Shown here piece after piece: positions 1 to 10,019 of a stretch of DNA of 64,000 bases (position 1 is the first letter of the stretch; each line of letters opens with the position of its first letter). The notes under the pieces were generated by a model. The model did no database searches and was not told the DNA's origin. It saw only the letters and a program-made list of their open reading frames with translations. This DNA comes from Stichopus chloronotus. Lineage: Eukaryota; Echinodermata; Holothuroidea; Aspidochirotida; Stichopodidae. Where the stretch lies: NCBI GenBank assembly GCA_021234535.1, contig CM037837.1, positions 5,248,218 to 5,312,217 of the forward strand, written 5' to 3'. Made by a program: the position numbers and the translations under genes.

Positions 1-1130
1 TTAAAAATGATGATGATACTGCGTATTTAAATCAGAGTACTCAATGACTGTGATCAAAACATTTTAAAACTTCATGCCAGTAAGGCAAAAGAAATGCTAA
101 TTGATTTTCGTAAATCGCATTTTGTTCCAAATGATGTAATCATTTAGGCCCTGCAGTGCCTAATCGAAAGGGTGGATAATTATAAAGATCACAGTGTTTT
201 GTTTTAGATAGCCTGCTTTCTTGGCACAATCACATTGATATGTTAACGAAAAAAAACTTAATTCTAGAATGTATTGTCCGAGTGCAATGAACAGGTTTCA
301 TGATCAAAGAAAAATCCATGCCCTGTTTTATAAATCTGTTATTTGTGGGGTTTGGCAATATAATCTGGTATCGTGGGGTTGTAATGTTAGAAAAGAAGAT
401 GAACAACATACTGACACAATGATAAGGCAAGCGAGCAATTGGGATACCTCAGCCAACCACGGCCACGTCCTACCATGAACTTCTCGCAGTCAATGTTTCA
501 TCATAGTGATGACCACAAGTTCCATGAAATTATTAACAATTCAGTGATACCCAGAAGTGGTAGGATGAGGCTGTCGTGTGCTACTAACAGATATCTCTCC
601 TCATTTATCCCTCAATGCATCAAACTCCACACCTCTGAATTTTAAACGTTCTTGATCCTAAAACCTTTGAACCTTTGTTGACACTTTTATCTCGTTGGTC
701 TTATTTTATTCTTTCGCCATGTTTGATTATTTTGTTTTCTTTATCCGTGTACATTTTTCCTGCTGTCTTACTTATTTTGTTAATTGTTTTGTACGAATGT
801 TGTATGTTTAACGTGTTTATGCGAGCATTCAATTACCCATGTGGGGTTTAATAAAGTTGGTCTTATCTTAATGTCTCTGACCATAACGTAACCTCGTCAG
901 GTCTCTCAGGTATGATAATCGTACACACGTCTCGAGACACGAGTGTGAAACGTAACATAACAAAACCATGGATTTGGTGAGTCCAAATACATACAAGTGA
1001 ATCGCTGACATGATACCAGGATGAAATGGAATGAATGAATAAATGAACGAACGAACGAAGAAATGAAATGAAATTCATTCATGAATACTAAAGGGGGGGG
1101 GAATAGCAAATTTTCAATGCACGACATACA
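1..1130. other. Non-coding AT-rich stretch
   Basis: No exon-like segment was recognised. The short open frames are AT-rich and lack domain motifs or good splice sites. The only structure seen is an imperfect tetranucleotide run (gaatgaat, aacgaacg) near 1027-1085 followed by nine G at about 1093. Confidence 0.6.
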
Positions 1131-1470
1131 TAGAAAATAGTTTTAATAAACCAGTTTTGTTAAACCATTCAGACTCACACTACACATCCACACGAAAAAA
1201 AAAGTCTCGCCAGAGCATTATGCATGAGATGAGTTTCGGAAGATGCATCAATTGTTTCAAAAGTTTGGGTGAAGAAATTATTCTTGAAGATCAAAGTAAT
1301 TGAATTTATATCTGTGAGAAACTTATTTCTTGGAAAGGGGTCCACTGTCCTACCTTATTTTGAATCATCTATCATTGTGTGTCCACTTATATTGGTTTTT
1401 AACATGAGATTTTTCTTTTCTTTTGTTAAACAAACGGCTTATTCCCCTGTTTCCCTGTCAGGCCCAAGTG
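1131..1470 (+). mobile_element. TTAA-MITE family 2, eroded copy
   Basis: This stretch aligns by eye over most of its length with the copies at 37010-37363 and 41274-41630. Shared landmarks, in the same order, are the accattcag block, gcattatgcatg, gaagatgcatca, aaaagtttgggtga, the ctgtgagaaacttatttct block, and ccttattttgaat. The right end (aaacaaacggcttattcccc) is a mutated version of the intact terminal repeat and the left end is lost. It is a short non-coding element and the oldest-looking of the three copies. Confidence 0.75.
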
Positions 1471-3529
1471 TGTCCAGTTTATGGTTTTCTAGCCTGCAAT
1501 TGACCAAACTACCAAGCAGGTGTTAGTATTTATCTTTTTGTTCTTCTTCTTCTTCTTTTTTATCTTACATTGGTATTACGAATGAAGTCAGAGCTGGTGC
1601 ATGAGTTAAACACATCCTTTATGCGGGCTAGCAAATGACTAGGATACGTACTGTAGTTGTTGTTAGGTCAATGGTATATGTTGTCGCAGTTGAGGGGTAC
1701 ATAGCATATGTCAGAGCGATTATGCACCTCTACGTGTATATAACTGGTTCATTCGAAAGAAGATGCTACAATTAATTCCCGCTGTCTCACAATGACCACT
1801 GACATAAATAGGTTACGGTCGTATCTAGTTACTCTTCACGGGCACAATACATTTATTTATTTCCTTTGTTTTGGGGTTTTTATTAATTTAAAACTCATAT
1901 ATACTGAAGAGGGCCTATCATATCTGCAGAAGGGTGGAACGACTGCAACACCTTTTTTTTTTTTTTTGCTACTACTGATGTTCTAACCAACAGGAAGATC
2001 TGACGATACCGCGGTATTAGCTTTGAGATATGTTAACAACTATCACGATTTACAAGACTTTTAAGCTTATCGAAGATGGCACTGAAGAAAAATTTTATTT
2101 ACAAGCTTACTGCAGTGGAGTACGTAAGTGTTCTTGCCTGGACATGATACTGTTTCAAATACTACACCAGAATTGTTTTATGTTAAAGAATTAATGTAAT
2201 TGTGACATGCGTCTTACATAACTTTTTGCACTTTCTTCTTCCAAATATGGTATAGGCTTGGGTCTCCTCCACAGAGTTTTGAACATAAATATGATCTTTG
2301 AATGACACATTCAGTTAGAGAGTTCTTCAGAAGACAGAAAAATCTGCTTAATTATGTTTATTTTTTTTTTTTACATTTTTCTCACGTAGACGTGCAACAC
2401 ATAACATTTATTTACGTTGTATGCCTCTTCCTTGAGTTGAATACGGAAAACATTGTTTGTTCAAAGGTCATCAATGTGTACCTGCAGAGTTAATTATATC
2501 ATTATAATTATCAATAAAACATTCACTATATCATAATAAAATTGAGTCAGATTCCTTTGTGAGATGAAGTTCAGTTAATACAGGCGTCATGGACTGCTGC
2601 TGAAAACATAAAATAGTTCTTTGTCTTTTATTACATCGTTATTCTCGACTTGCTTCAAACTCAGGTTTTCTGGTTCATTCGGAATGTTAATGACCCCCTG
2701 AAACCTTTTCTGTATTCATATATTGGCCACAAAAAAAGCGTTCATCATACAAACTTATCTCCCTCTAGAGATTAAATCCATCAATGCCAAATTTAAATAA
2801 AATTTAAATCAAAGACGAAAATCTTTCATCATTTCTTTATCTTAAGGGGAAGTTATATCTATTACTAAATACAGAAAGTTTCAAATCCCATATTTCTACT
2901 TGTGATGGTTTTTATTTTTTTCATGACCTCATGAAAAAGGTTGCTGAGACAGGCACGAATTTGAGAAGTGAGAGAAAAAAAAAACATAGTGTATCTTTGA
3001 AAGCAGATATCATAAATCATTAAATTAAGGAGAAAAACACAAAACAGTTTGTAAATTTTGCTTAATTGGTACTTTCATAGACCATAAAATCTGCCAAAAC
3101 CATCACATGAATCAAGAGTAAGAAATTAATCAATATATTTTAACATTGAAAGTAAAAATCAAGAACGGGGATGGAATCGCATTACTCTCCTGCTAAATTC
3201 ATCAATTGTTTTTTATTTTTTCTCCTCATTTATCTACCCGAAGCCTCATGCGTGCTGATGTGTATAGAAAACGTGCACAGATGAAGGTTCGGCATTTGAT
3301 ATATGGCTGTGTCACACGCAGACCGGAAGATGTGTTTGCCATCTTAGGGGCAGATGGATATATTTCATATCTCGAAGAAATTATACAAAAAAAAAAAAGC
3401 TTTCCTCTCAAACATTTTTTTCTCATAGCATGAAATGCACAACTTCCTTGTGGTTGTTACAGTCGGTGTAGATGTGAGGAGGTTGGGTGGAGGTGAGGGA
3501 ATAATGTGGACTGAGGACCTCCTTCTTCT
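1471..3529. other. Non-coding AT-rich stretch
   Basis: No coding exon was recognised. A short piece near 1569-1640 (agagctggtgcatgagt, then taaacacatcc) resembles the interior of TTAA-MITE family 1 near 9360 and may be a fragment of it. The rest is AT-rich with homopolymer A and T runs. Confidence 0.5.
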
Positions 3530-3549
3530 CCCCCCCCCCCCCCCCCCCC
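3530..3549 (+). repeat. Poly(C) tract, about 20 bases
   Basis: An uninterrupted run of C preceded by a CT-rich stretch. It is one of about fifteen C runs of 11 or more on this strand. The open frames across it (polyglycine on the minus strand) are artefacts of the tract. Confidence 0.95.
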
Positions 3550-4789
3550 TCCGCTCCGAATAATATAAAAAAGACTGAAACAAATGGGGAGTCTATTAGT
3601 AAATATACCTTAGCATTCAATCATTCATCTATGTAAAGAGTCAAGAATTATGATTCCTCGATGAAATCCTCTGAAATTGTGTCCTTTGATCTGGAAAATC
3701 CCCAGATCTGCTGGAGGTGGATGTGAGTGAATTTTGTGACATGTAACTATCACGATTGTTGTTCTCCTTGTGTTTGTGTCGTCATTTTTGTCAGTTAAAT
3801 GGCCGACAGAAGGTTGCTATACACGGTGAGTCCACATATACGGTACTACAACAATTTCGGAACAGAGACTTGTATTGACTAAGTTGTATCTTTGTAAAGT
3901 CAGTTATAAAGTCTTGAAGAATGAGAACAATCTGTAGCCCTTTAACTTATATACCTATATGCCTACGAGCATGATTACACAAGGGAAACACATTTAACTT
4001 AATTTGCATGTCAATGAATAATGTCCTATTTACGTTTCCGTGGTTCTCCGATCAAGATGAGTGTCTTTGAAAGAATATAAATTAGTTCTCTCTCTTCACC
4101 GAGAAAAGGAGAAGAATGAAATGAAGTATCTCAACAATATCAATTTACATAGTGCATAAGTTTGCATAGAATAAGTGACACTTGACAAGGAAGTGAGTGT
4201 GTGTGTGGGGGGAGGACTCAACAAAACAGGGGGCGCTCCATCTAGATGGTTTTGTAGCCAGCACATAATAATTCGACTTTGATAATGATTCCCAAAGCTA
4301 CATATGATGACTATCAAATCTGCATATGATTGTCGTTTTTTCTAAGATGAATTCGAAATTTATACACACCAATATCTGATATAACGCTGAGACTGAATAT
4401 TGAAACTTATGTCTTAAAACTCAGAAGAGTTCATTTGTGAAAGATTTCAGCATTTTACTCTAGAAGACTGGTAGGTTGGGAATATCAGTAGAGTACAAAC
4501 TTGTTACAGGACTAATTTAACATGACGGTCTCCACCGTGAAAAAAAATGGTCAATTACTTGATTTCAACTTTATGATCATTCATACTTTGCGTAAAATGT
4601 AGACACCATTTTCACGGTGTATTTCTCTTTCGGGAGTAATGTTGCTTCTTTATTTCATTAATGAGGGTGTGATAAACTGTGTGTGAATTTGTCTCTATTC
4701 ATCAGTCTCTTTGGCAGTGTTCTCTACAGAGGGTTTTTGGGAGTCCATCCGCGAGTAGAAATTGTCTCCCCTGAAATTGCGGCCACTTA
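3550..4789. other. Non-coding stretch with a small hairpin
   Basis: No exon was recognised. It contains a G/T-rich run near 4195-4212 and an 87-bp inverted repeat listed separately. Confidence 0.5.
4533..4619. repeat. Short inverted repeat (hairpin)
   Basis: The left arm (caccgtga, eight A, tggt) and the right arm accattttcacggtg are reverse complements apart from an A-run length difference. They enclose about 50 bases. It may be a solo short foldback element; there are no convincing target duplications. Confidence 0.55.
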
Positions 4790-4805
4790 CCCCCCCCCCC
4801 CCCCC
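4790..4805 (+). repeat. Poly(C) tract followed by CA repeats
   Basis: A run of 16 C passing into a short (CA)n stretch. Confidence 0.95.
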
Positions 4806-6600
4806 ACACACACACATACATCACAAAAAATCTGCTCCGATTCCTTAAGAAAAATGACAACAGGCTTTGGGTATTTAAATAGGAAGCCAGAAATATGTAG
4901 ACTAACGGTGGCACCCCTTTGAATCATAAGACATCTCCATTATCAAAAATTTTTGACCCACCCCCACCCCCGTCAAACCCCTTCCCTTCTTATCACTTCT
5001 CGCGGTTCGGGTGCGCAACCAGACCGGTGGTATAGTCCTCTACCTCTCTCGAAAATATGTGGAGGCTACTGCTCTTTGTATAAATTTCGAAGTTGATATG
5101 AAATTAACATTATATATGGGATATTGATGCCCATAATCACACCAGCAAATAGACAGACACGGCTGAAAAGAATGCTAATGAAATTAGAATTCACTCAGTC
5201 ACCGGAGATTTTTACTTTACATCCATTTTGTCAGATATTTTAGGATAACACTTTTTTCCCCTTATTTCTCAGGAGAAAATTTCTTTTGGCATACACACAG
5301 AGAGCATAAATAGATGGATGAGCAAAATTACGTAGGCGTGTAGAAGATCCATTACTCAAGCAAACTAAAACTTGTTAAAAATAGTGGCGACGTTGAAGTT
5401 GCTTTACCCTTGCTTTCATTAAGTAGTTCGTTTCTTACTCCTCTGGGAAACAGATTCGATTTCCTATGTAAACATATTAAAAATTACCCAGTTGGTGTGA
5501 CCGCTGGTAAAAATCGACGTTATTCATGACTTGACAATATAGACAAACATAATTTTGATTAATTTTTTTTTTTTTTGCCTTCCACACAAACACTTCGACG
5601 AAAAGTGATTTTTACCCTGGGAGGAGTTTACCCCCTTTGAAAAGTTAAAGGTGATTGGTGAAAAAAGGTGATTCTCATGTGACGTCAGTTTCTTCCTGAC
5701 AATTCTCTGCTTACTTAACGTTTTTACGAGAGGCAACTATATGTATGTGGCACGTGTGTGTATTCACAGTTTTGCTATCACAACAGTGTCATGAAATGTA
5801 CACAACTACGTGGAACGAGTAACAGGAAACTTCTAACGTTTGACATGTAGTTACAAAGAAAAAAAAATAAAAACTAAAACAAAGAAAAAACTCTCGCATG
5901 AGATATTAACAAGACATTTAAATCATCTTTAAAAGGCTGACATCAGTCACCATTTCATGTAATTCTTACAAGAAATCCCCCCCCCCCCTTAAAACTGCAC
6001 ACGATCACTTTATTGTGGGGGGCAGCAGAATGATCCTTTATTTACCTCAACCCCCCCCCCCCCTAAGTAAAAAAGTAGTCCTCATACTCAACCAACAGAA
6101 ATCTGTCCGTCATTTCATAAATTACAAAGGGCTTAAAAAAATCACCTTCTCTGTGCAACTTAGATCGGTAAGCTTTTTATCATTTTATGTGCGTACAGTA
6201 GCAACCTTAAGTCTATTTTTATTACGTTATTCTCCTTTGAAAAATTGAGTTTTTCCTTTCTTTCACTTAACTAAGTTCTATCCTCCATCCTCTTCTTCTA
6301 TAAATGTAAAAGTCATTCATTTTGTATCCAAGTGGGTCTGCCTGTCCAATTTTTAAAGGGTTAAGTCACCAAAGAAGACATTTTTCCACATTATATGAGG
6401 AAATCATACATAGCATGTTCCGTTTGTAAGTTATGCATTTTCAAAGATATATCCGTTTCAAAATGGACCATTGAATTAAGGGGAATTTGTGATTTCACAC
6501 GGACACAATTACTTGAGTATTCTTGATATTTCTTGATAATCTTGATTGTCTTAACATGAACAATAATTTAAGGTCAGTTAAACATTTAAGGTCAACCTAC
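4806..6600. other. Non-coding stretch with two poly(C) tracts
   Basis: No coding exon was recognised. C tracts lie at 5977-5988 (12) and 6051-6063 (13), only about 60 bases apart. The rest is AT-rich unique-looking sequence. Confidence 0.5.
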
Positions 6601-6619
6601 AACAACAACAGGAAAAAAA

Positions 6620-6740
6620 ATCTCCGGGCGCGGTTGAGGACTATCTAAGCAGAGCGCCACCATTATTGTAGCGTACAAGAAAATTTTGACTTTTTTCAAC
6701 CCTCCCATCCACCCGGTGGCCGGTAACGGCACTTCCTGGA
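6620..6740 (-). repeat. SINE-like interspersed repeat, copy 1
   Basis: Read on the minus strand it carries the family core ggtggcgctctgcttagata, preceded by an aggaagtgccgtta block like the gggaagtgccatttcct block of the copy at 61815. Related copies are near 16565, 16955, 55640 and 61815. No coding capacity is seen. Class is unknown; SINE-like describes size and dispersal only. Confidence 0.55.
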
Positions 6741-6847
6741 TATATTCTTTGAGTAATTTGAAACTATTTTTTGACTGAACACATAGAAACTGGGGAATAA
6801 AGATGTTTTTCCCGAATTTTGTTTGTAACTTATTAAAGCAGAATTAC

Positions 6848-6895
6848 TATCTGAGCCGGGCGCCACCATCGGTTGACGGATAGCGCCCAAGAAAA
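6848..6895 (-). repeat. Partial second copy of the SINE-like core
   Basis: Repeats the core of the preceding copy in the same orientation: ctatctgagccgggcgccac, then ggttgacggatagcgccc and aagaaaa. The two cores lie about 220 bases apart and resemble the ends of one larger element or a local duplication. Confidence 0.5.
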
Positions 6896-6899
6896 CTCC

Positions 6900-7900
6900 T
6901 CAGATAAACGGTATTGACACTTTCCGAGTGTTCTGAGCTGGATGTAGGCCTACCCAGCCTTGAAACAGGGATCTCTCGTCTGCAAATTTCTCAATCATGA
7001 AGAAATTCCATGTTTGAAAAACGATCAGATGGCGTGAGAGAATACAAAAGTCATGTCATTGAATTATGCATCCTATTTTTTTTTTTGAGTACTTGGCAAA
7101 TGTTGCAGCTGAACATACTCTCCCCCCCCCTCCCCATCCCGGCAGGGGTGTCATGTCTGCAATTTAACTCAATTTTCCACTGTTATCTAATGTCAATGTT
7201 AAGAACAGTAAAGGCTTATCGCAATGATTTGCCTGTGTTACATAGCATTTTGTACATTTGAGGCCACTGGAAATCTTTCTTCATCAGAGTTTTCCTTCAT
7301 ATCTTGAGTGAACTCAATATCTTGAGTGATGAAAACAAAATATCGGTGGGAGGTTTGAAATGCCTGTGGTGAGAGATTATTCTCTTTCAAAAGTTTAAGA
7401 ACACCTCAACTTGTCAGTTAAATATTTAAAAAAAAAATAGACCTCCTCCTCCATTATTTTACTTTCTTTCTTTGTCCTTTTCTATTGAATTACGGCATAT
7501 TTTAAAACGATATGCTGTAAATACAAATTCATCATGGTTTAATATCACAGAGTAGCACGTGCTGTATGATACGATATGTGCTTCGAAACAGTGAAGTCAT
7601 TCCCAGTGAGTTTCGAATTCCGTTACCATTCGCCAGATTTCCTCGATACATGTCGCCTATAGCCTAATACCTGTTCATGTAATTATATGCCATATGGAGG
7701 TGTTATTCCGTTACACCCGACTTGCCATTGTATGCACGCATGGCTTTCTTTGAAAACTCCATCAATTTTGATTACAGTGAAGGGGTCCTAAAATCTACGT
7801 GTTTTGATATGCAGGAGTCAGTGCGAAAGAATAGCAGTAACTTGTACAACAAGAATGGATGCAGTAGTCTTTCAATAGTCTCTCAAACCAGCTTACAGCT
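6900..7900. other. Non-coding stretch
   Basis: No exon was recognised. It contains a 10-base C run near 7123 and ordinary AT-rich sequence. Confidence 0.5.
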
Positions 7901-8088
7901 GCGATCCGCCATCGTGACCCTCTATCTGTCTATCTGCCTACCTGTTTACCTGTCTGCTTGCCTATCTCTCTATCTGACTGTCTGTCAACCTGTTTGTCCG
8001 TCTATCTGTCCACCTCAAACCATCTTACAGCTGTTTGAGCTATTGCGATCGGCCACCGTCTGTCTATCTGACAGTTTATCTGTCGTCT

Positions 8089-8123
<35 letters not shown>

Positions 8124-8140
8124 GCCTGTCTGTCTATTTG
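7900..8140 (+). repeat. CTGT/CTAT microsatellite pair with duplicated flank
   Basis: A degenerate CTRT-type array (about 7918-8012) and a purer (CTGT)n array (about 8089-8136) are each preceded by a copy of a flank beginning cttacagctg and containing gcgatc followed by gccac. The whole unit of flank plus array has been duplicated. The 139-residue open frame across it is simply the translated repeat. Confidence 0.8.
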
Positions 8141-8193
8141 ACCTTTCTGTCTGCTCTCAAATCTCATTTGTCGACGAATTGCTCAACCACAAT

Positions 8194-8278
8194 CAGTGGC
8201 GGCGCTACGGGGGGGGGCATTTGCCTCTGCCCTCAGTTTGCCCCCCCCCCCAATTCTGACATTCTGGCGCCGCCACTG
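8194..8278. mobile_element. hAT-type MITE, 85 bp, with 8-bp target duplication
   Basis: The ends are inverted repeats: cagtggcggcgcta on the left, and the right end reads cagtggcggcgcca in reverse complement. The element is flanked on both sides by a perfect direct repeat accacaat (8186-8193 and 8279-8286). An 8-bp duplication and CAGTGG-type termini are hallmarks of the hAT superfamily. The interior is only a G run of nine, a short linker and a C run of eleven, so the element can fold into a hairpin. It is non-autonomous. Confidence 0.85.
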
Positions 8279-8324
8279 ACCACAATATTCACACAGCACC
8301 TTACTTGAACAAAATTTTGACACC

Positions 8325-8690
8325 AAGACAAGGTCAACAGTCATTTAGGAGTCATTACAGGACAATGTATGAAAACGTGCAACATGTATCTCGTCCTAGG
8401 ATAAACCTTGCATGAGGTTGAAAGTTGATGACTATGTTTTCCTTAGGTAACCTTTCTTTCGGGATGAACAATATTTTTGGATCGAAGGTCATTTACGGTC
8501 TCTAGAGGCCAAATGGTCAAATTGTCCAAAATCAAAGGTCATTTAGGGGTCATTACGGGTCAATATGCGTAAAACTTCTCAATTGGAACCTTGCATAATG
8601 TTGAAAGTTGGTGACAATGTTCCATGGGCAATGCCTCCTTTTGGGCTGCATAAGGCTTTGGGATCAACGTTATCTGTCATTAGTGTGTGA
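8325..8690 (+). repeat. Diverged tandem duplication, about 198-bp unit
   Basis: Two units share, in order, tcatttagg(a/g)gtcatta, then accttgcat, gttgaaagttg(a/g)tgac and a caatgtt-like segment. The first begins near 8341 and the second near 8539. A partial extra copy of ggtcattta lies near 8486. No coding function is seen. Confidence 0.7.
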
Positions 8691-8873
8691 AGGAAACATA
8701 ACAGGTTTACAAAATGACTAAATCTCATGGAAAAGCGGAAAGTACCTTTTTAAAATGTCAACATCTAAAATAGCGTTGTCGCGTATGAATGATAATTGAC
8801 TAAAGGGCAATGGGTCAGACTTTACCAACCGAACCAGATTGCCTCGATGCATGTGGGCGTATATATTAAAACA

Positions 8874-9501
8874 TTAAAGGGGCACTTTGAGTTGTTTCGT
8901 CAAAGTCAGTTACTTTTTCCAAGGCTCTCAAATTCCCTTGGTGCAGGCTACTTGTGATCGACAAATCCTTGATCAAACTAACATGGTACCCGTGCGGCAG
9001 ATACAAATGTACACTAATGAGTATAAGCAAATTTCTGACAAAACACTTTTCCATATCATAGTCCTAATTCATATGCATATAACCTTCAAAGCAGGTGTTC
9101 GTACGTGCCATTTTCTATCGTAACTACCATAACACCTGCAAACAATTACAGATTTGTCTCATCTAAGATCCAAGGCCTCTACATTTATGAGTTTTACATC
9201 TCGTTTGATGACTGGATAAAAACAAAACATGAATATTTATGTATTAATTAAAGTTTCATTGATTAGGTTGGCATTCATGAATTTCAATAGCGTACAATCT
9301 GTACGCAGATTGAGTTAGGACACTAGAGATAATTCATAGACGTTGGTATTGCAAATGCAGTAAGAGCTGGTACATGAGTAATACACGTCCGTTGTGAGAG
9401 CTATTGTGAATACAGCCAGTACAAGCCAGAAAGAAAAATTTAGAAAGAAATGACAGTTGTGATAATATTTTCCTAAGAATTTTCACAAAGTTACCCTTTA
9501 A
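8874..9501. mobile_element. TTAA-MITE family 1, copy 1 (628 bp)
   Basis: Starts ttaa then aggggcactttg and ends with caaagttaccct followed by ttaa, so the termini are inverted repeats with TTAA at both edges. The left terminal block recurs at 34619 and 45141 (gagttgtttcatgaaa and variants). Interior similarity to those copies includes a cagccagt(a/g)(c/t)aagcca block followed by a gaaaaatt(t)agaaa block. It has no transposase-like frame and is non-autonomous. Family assignment is inferred from TTAA ends only. Confidence 0.7.
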
Positions 9502-9824
9502 GGTTTGGGCTTCTGTACCGGTGGTTCTTCAGTTTTCTTACTCTTGCAACACCTCTTTACGTTCACGGTAATTGATCTTTGTCCACCCGTAAGGCAAAAG
9601 AGCTCCGGGTCCGAATTCAATTTTGAAGAAACTTGATTGACATTTTCTTGACACAAAGTGACATTGAGGCATTGAGTTTCCCTTTTTTTAACATAGCAAG
9701 GGGGACATTGCCACGAAGAGCATTAATACACTTCTACACGGACTCATGGACTGTGAGTAGCGTTCCCTTGCCATTGTAAGGCGTACACTATCCAGCACGT
9801 TTACTGTACATTGATCTCCTAAAT

Positions 9825-10017
9825 CAACGGATCCTCTCATCATGAACCAAACGCCTCAGGATTCGTTACGTCACTTCCGCATTTTAGTTTACGCGTTTCG
9901 TTCACCGCTCGAATCGGCGCTCAGTTGACTAGTACACAGAAGTAATCTACACACAGTGCGTCTAACTACACAGCACATACCCTCAATAGTTCAAGGGTTT
10001 CATGAGAGGATCCGTTG
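9825..10017. mobile_element. 193-bp element with perfect 16-bp terminal inverted repeats
   Basis: The left end caacggatcctctcat (9825-9840) is the exact reverse complement of the right end atgagaggatccgttg (10002-10017). The interior is relatively CpG-rich (ttacgtcacttccgc, acgcgtttcgttcaccgctc) compared with its AT-rich surroundings. I see no clear target duplication. A short MITE is the simplest reading; a palindromic regulatory element is possible but less likely. Confidence 0.6.
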
Positions 10018-10019
10018 TT

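Noticed and set aside
3365..3620. Minus-strand frames with polyglycine stretches
   Set aside because: Produced by the 20-base C tract; the same effect occurs at the other C tracts.
7722..8141. 139-residue plus-strand frame rich in Leu, Ser and Cys
   Set aside because: It mostly translates the CTGT/CTAT arrays; no domain or codon signal.
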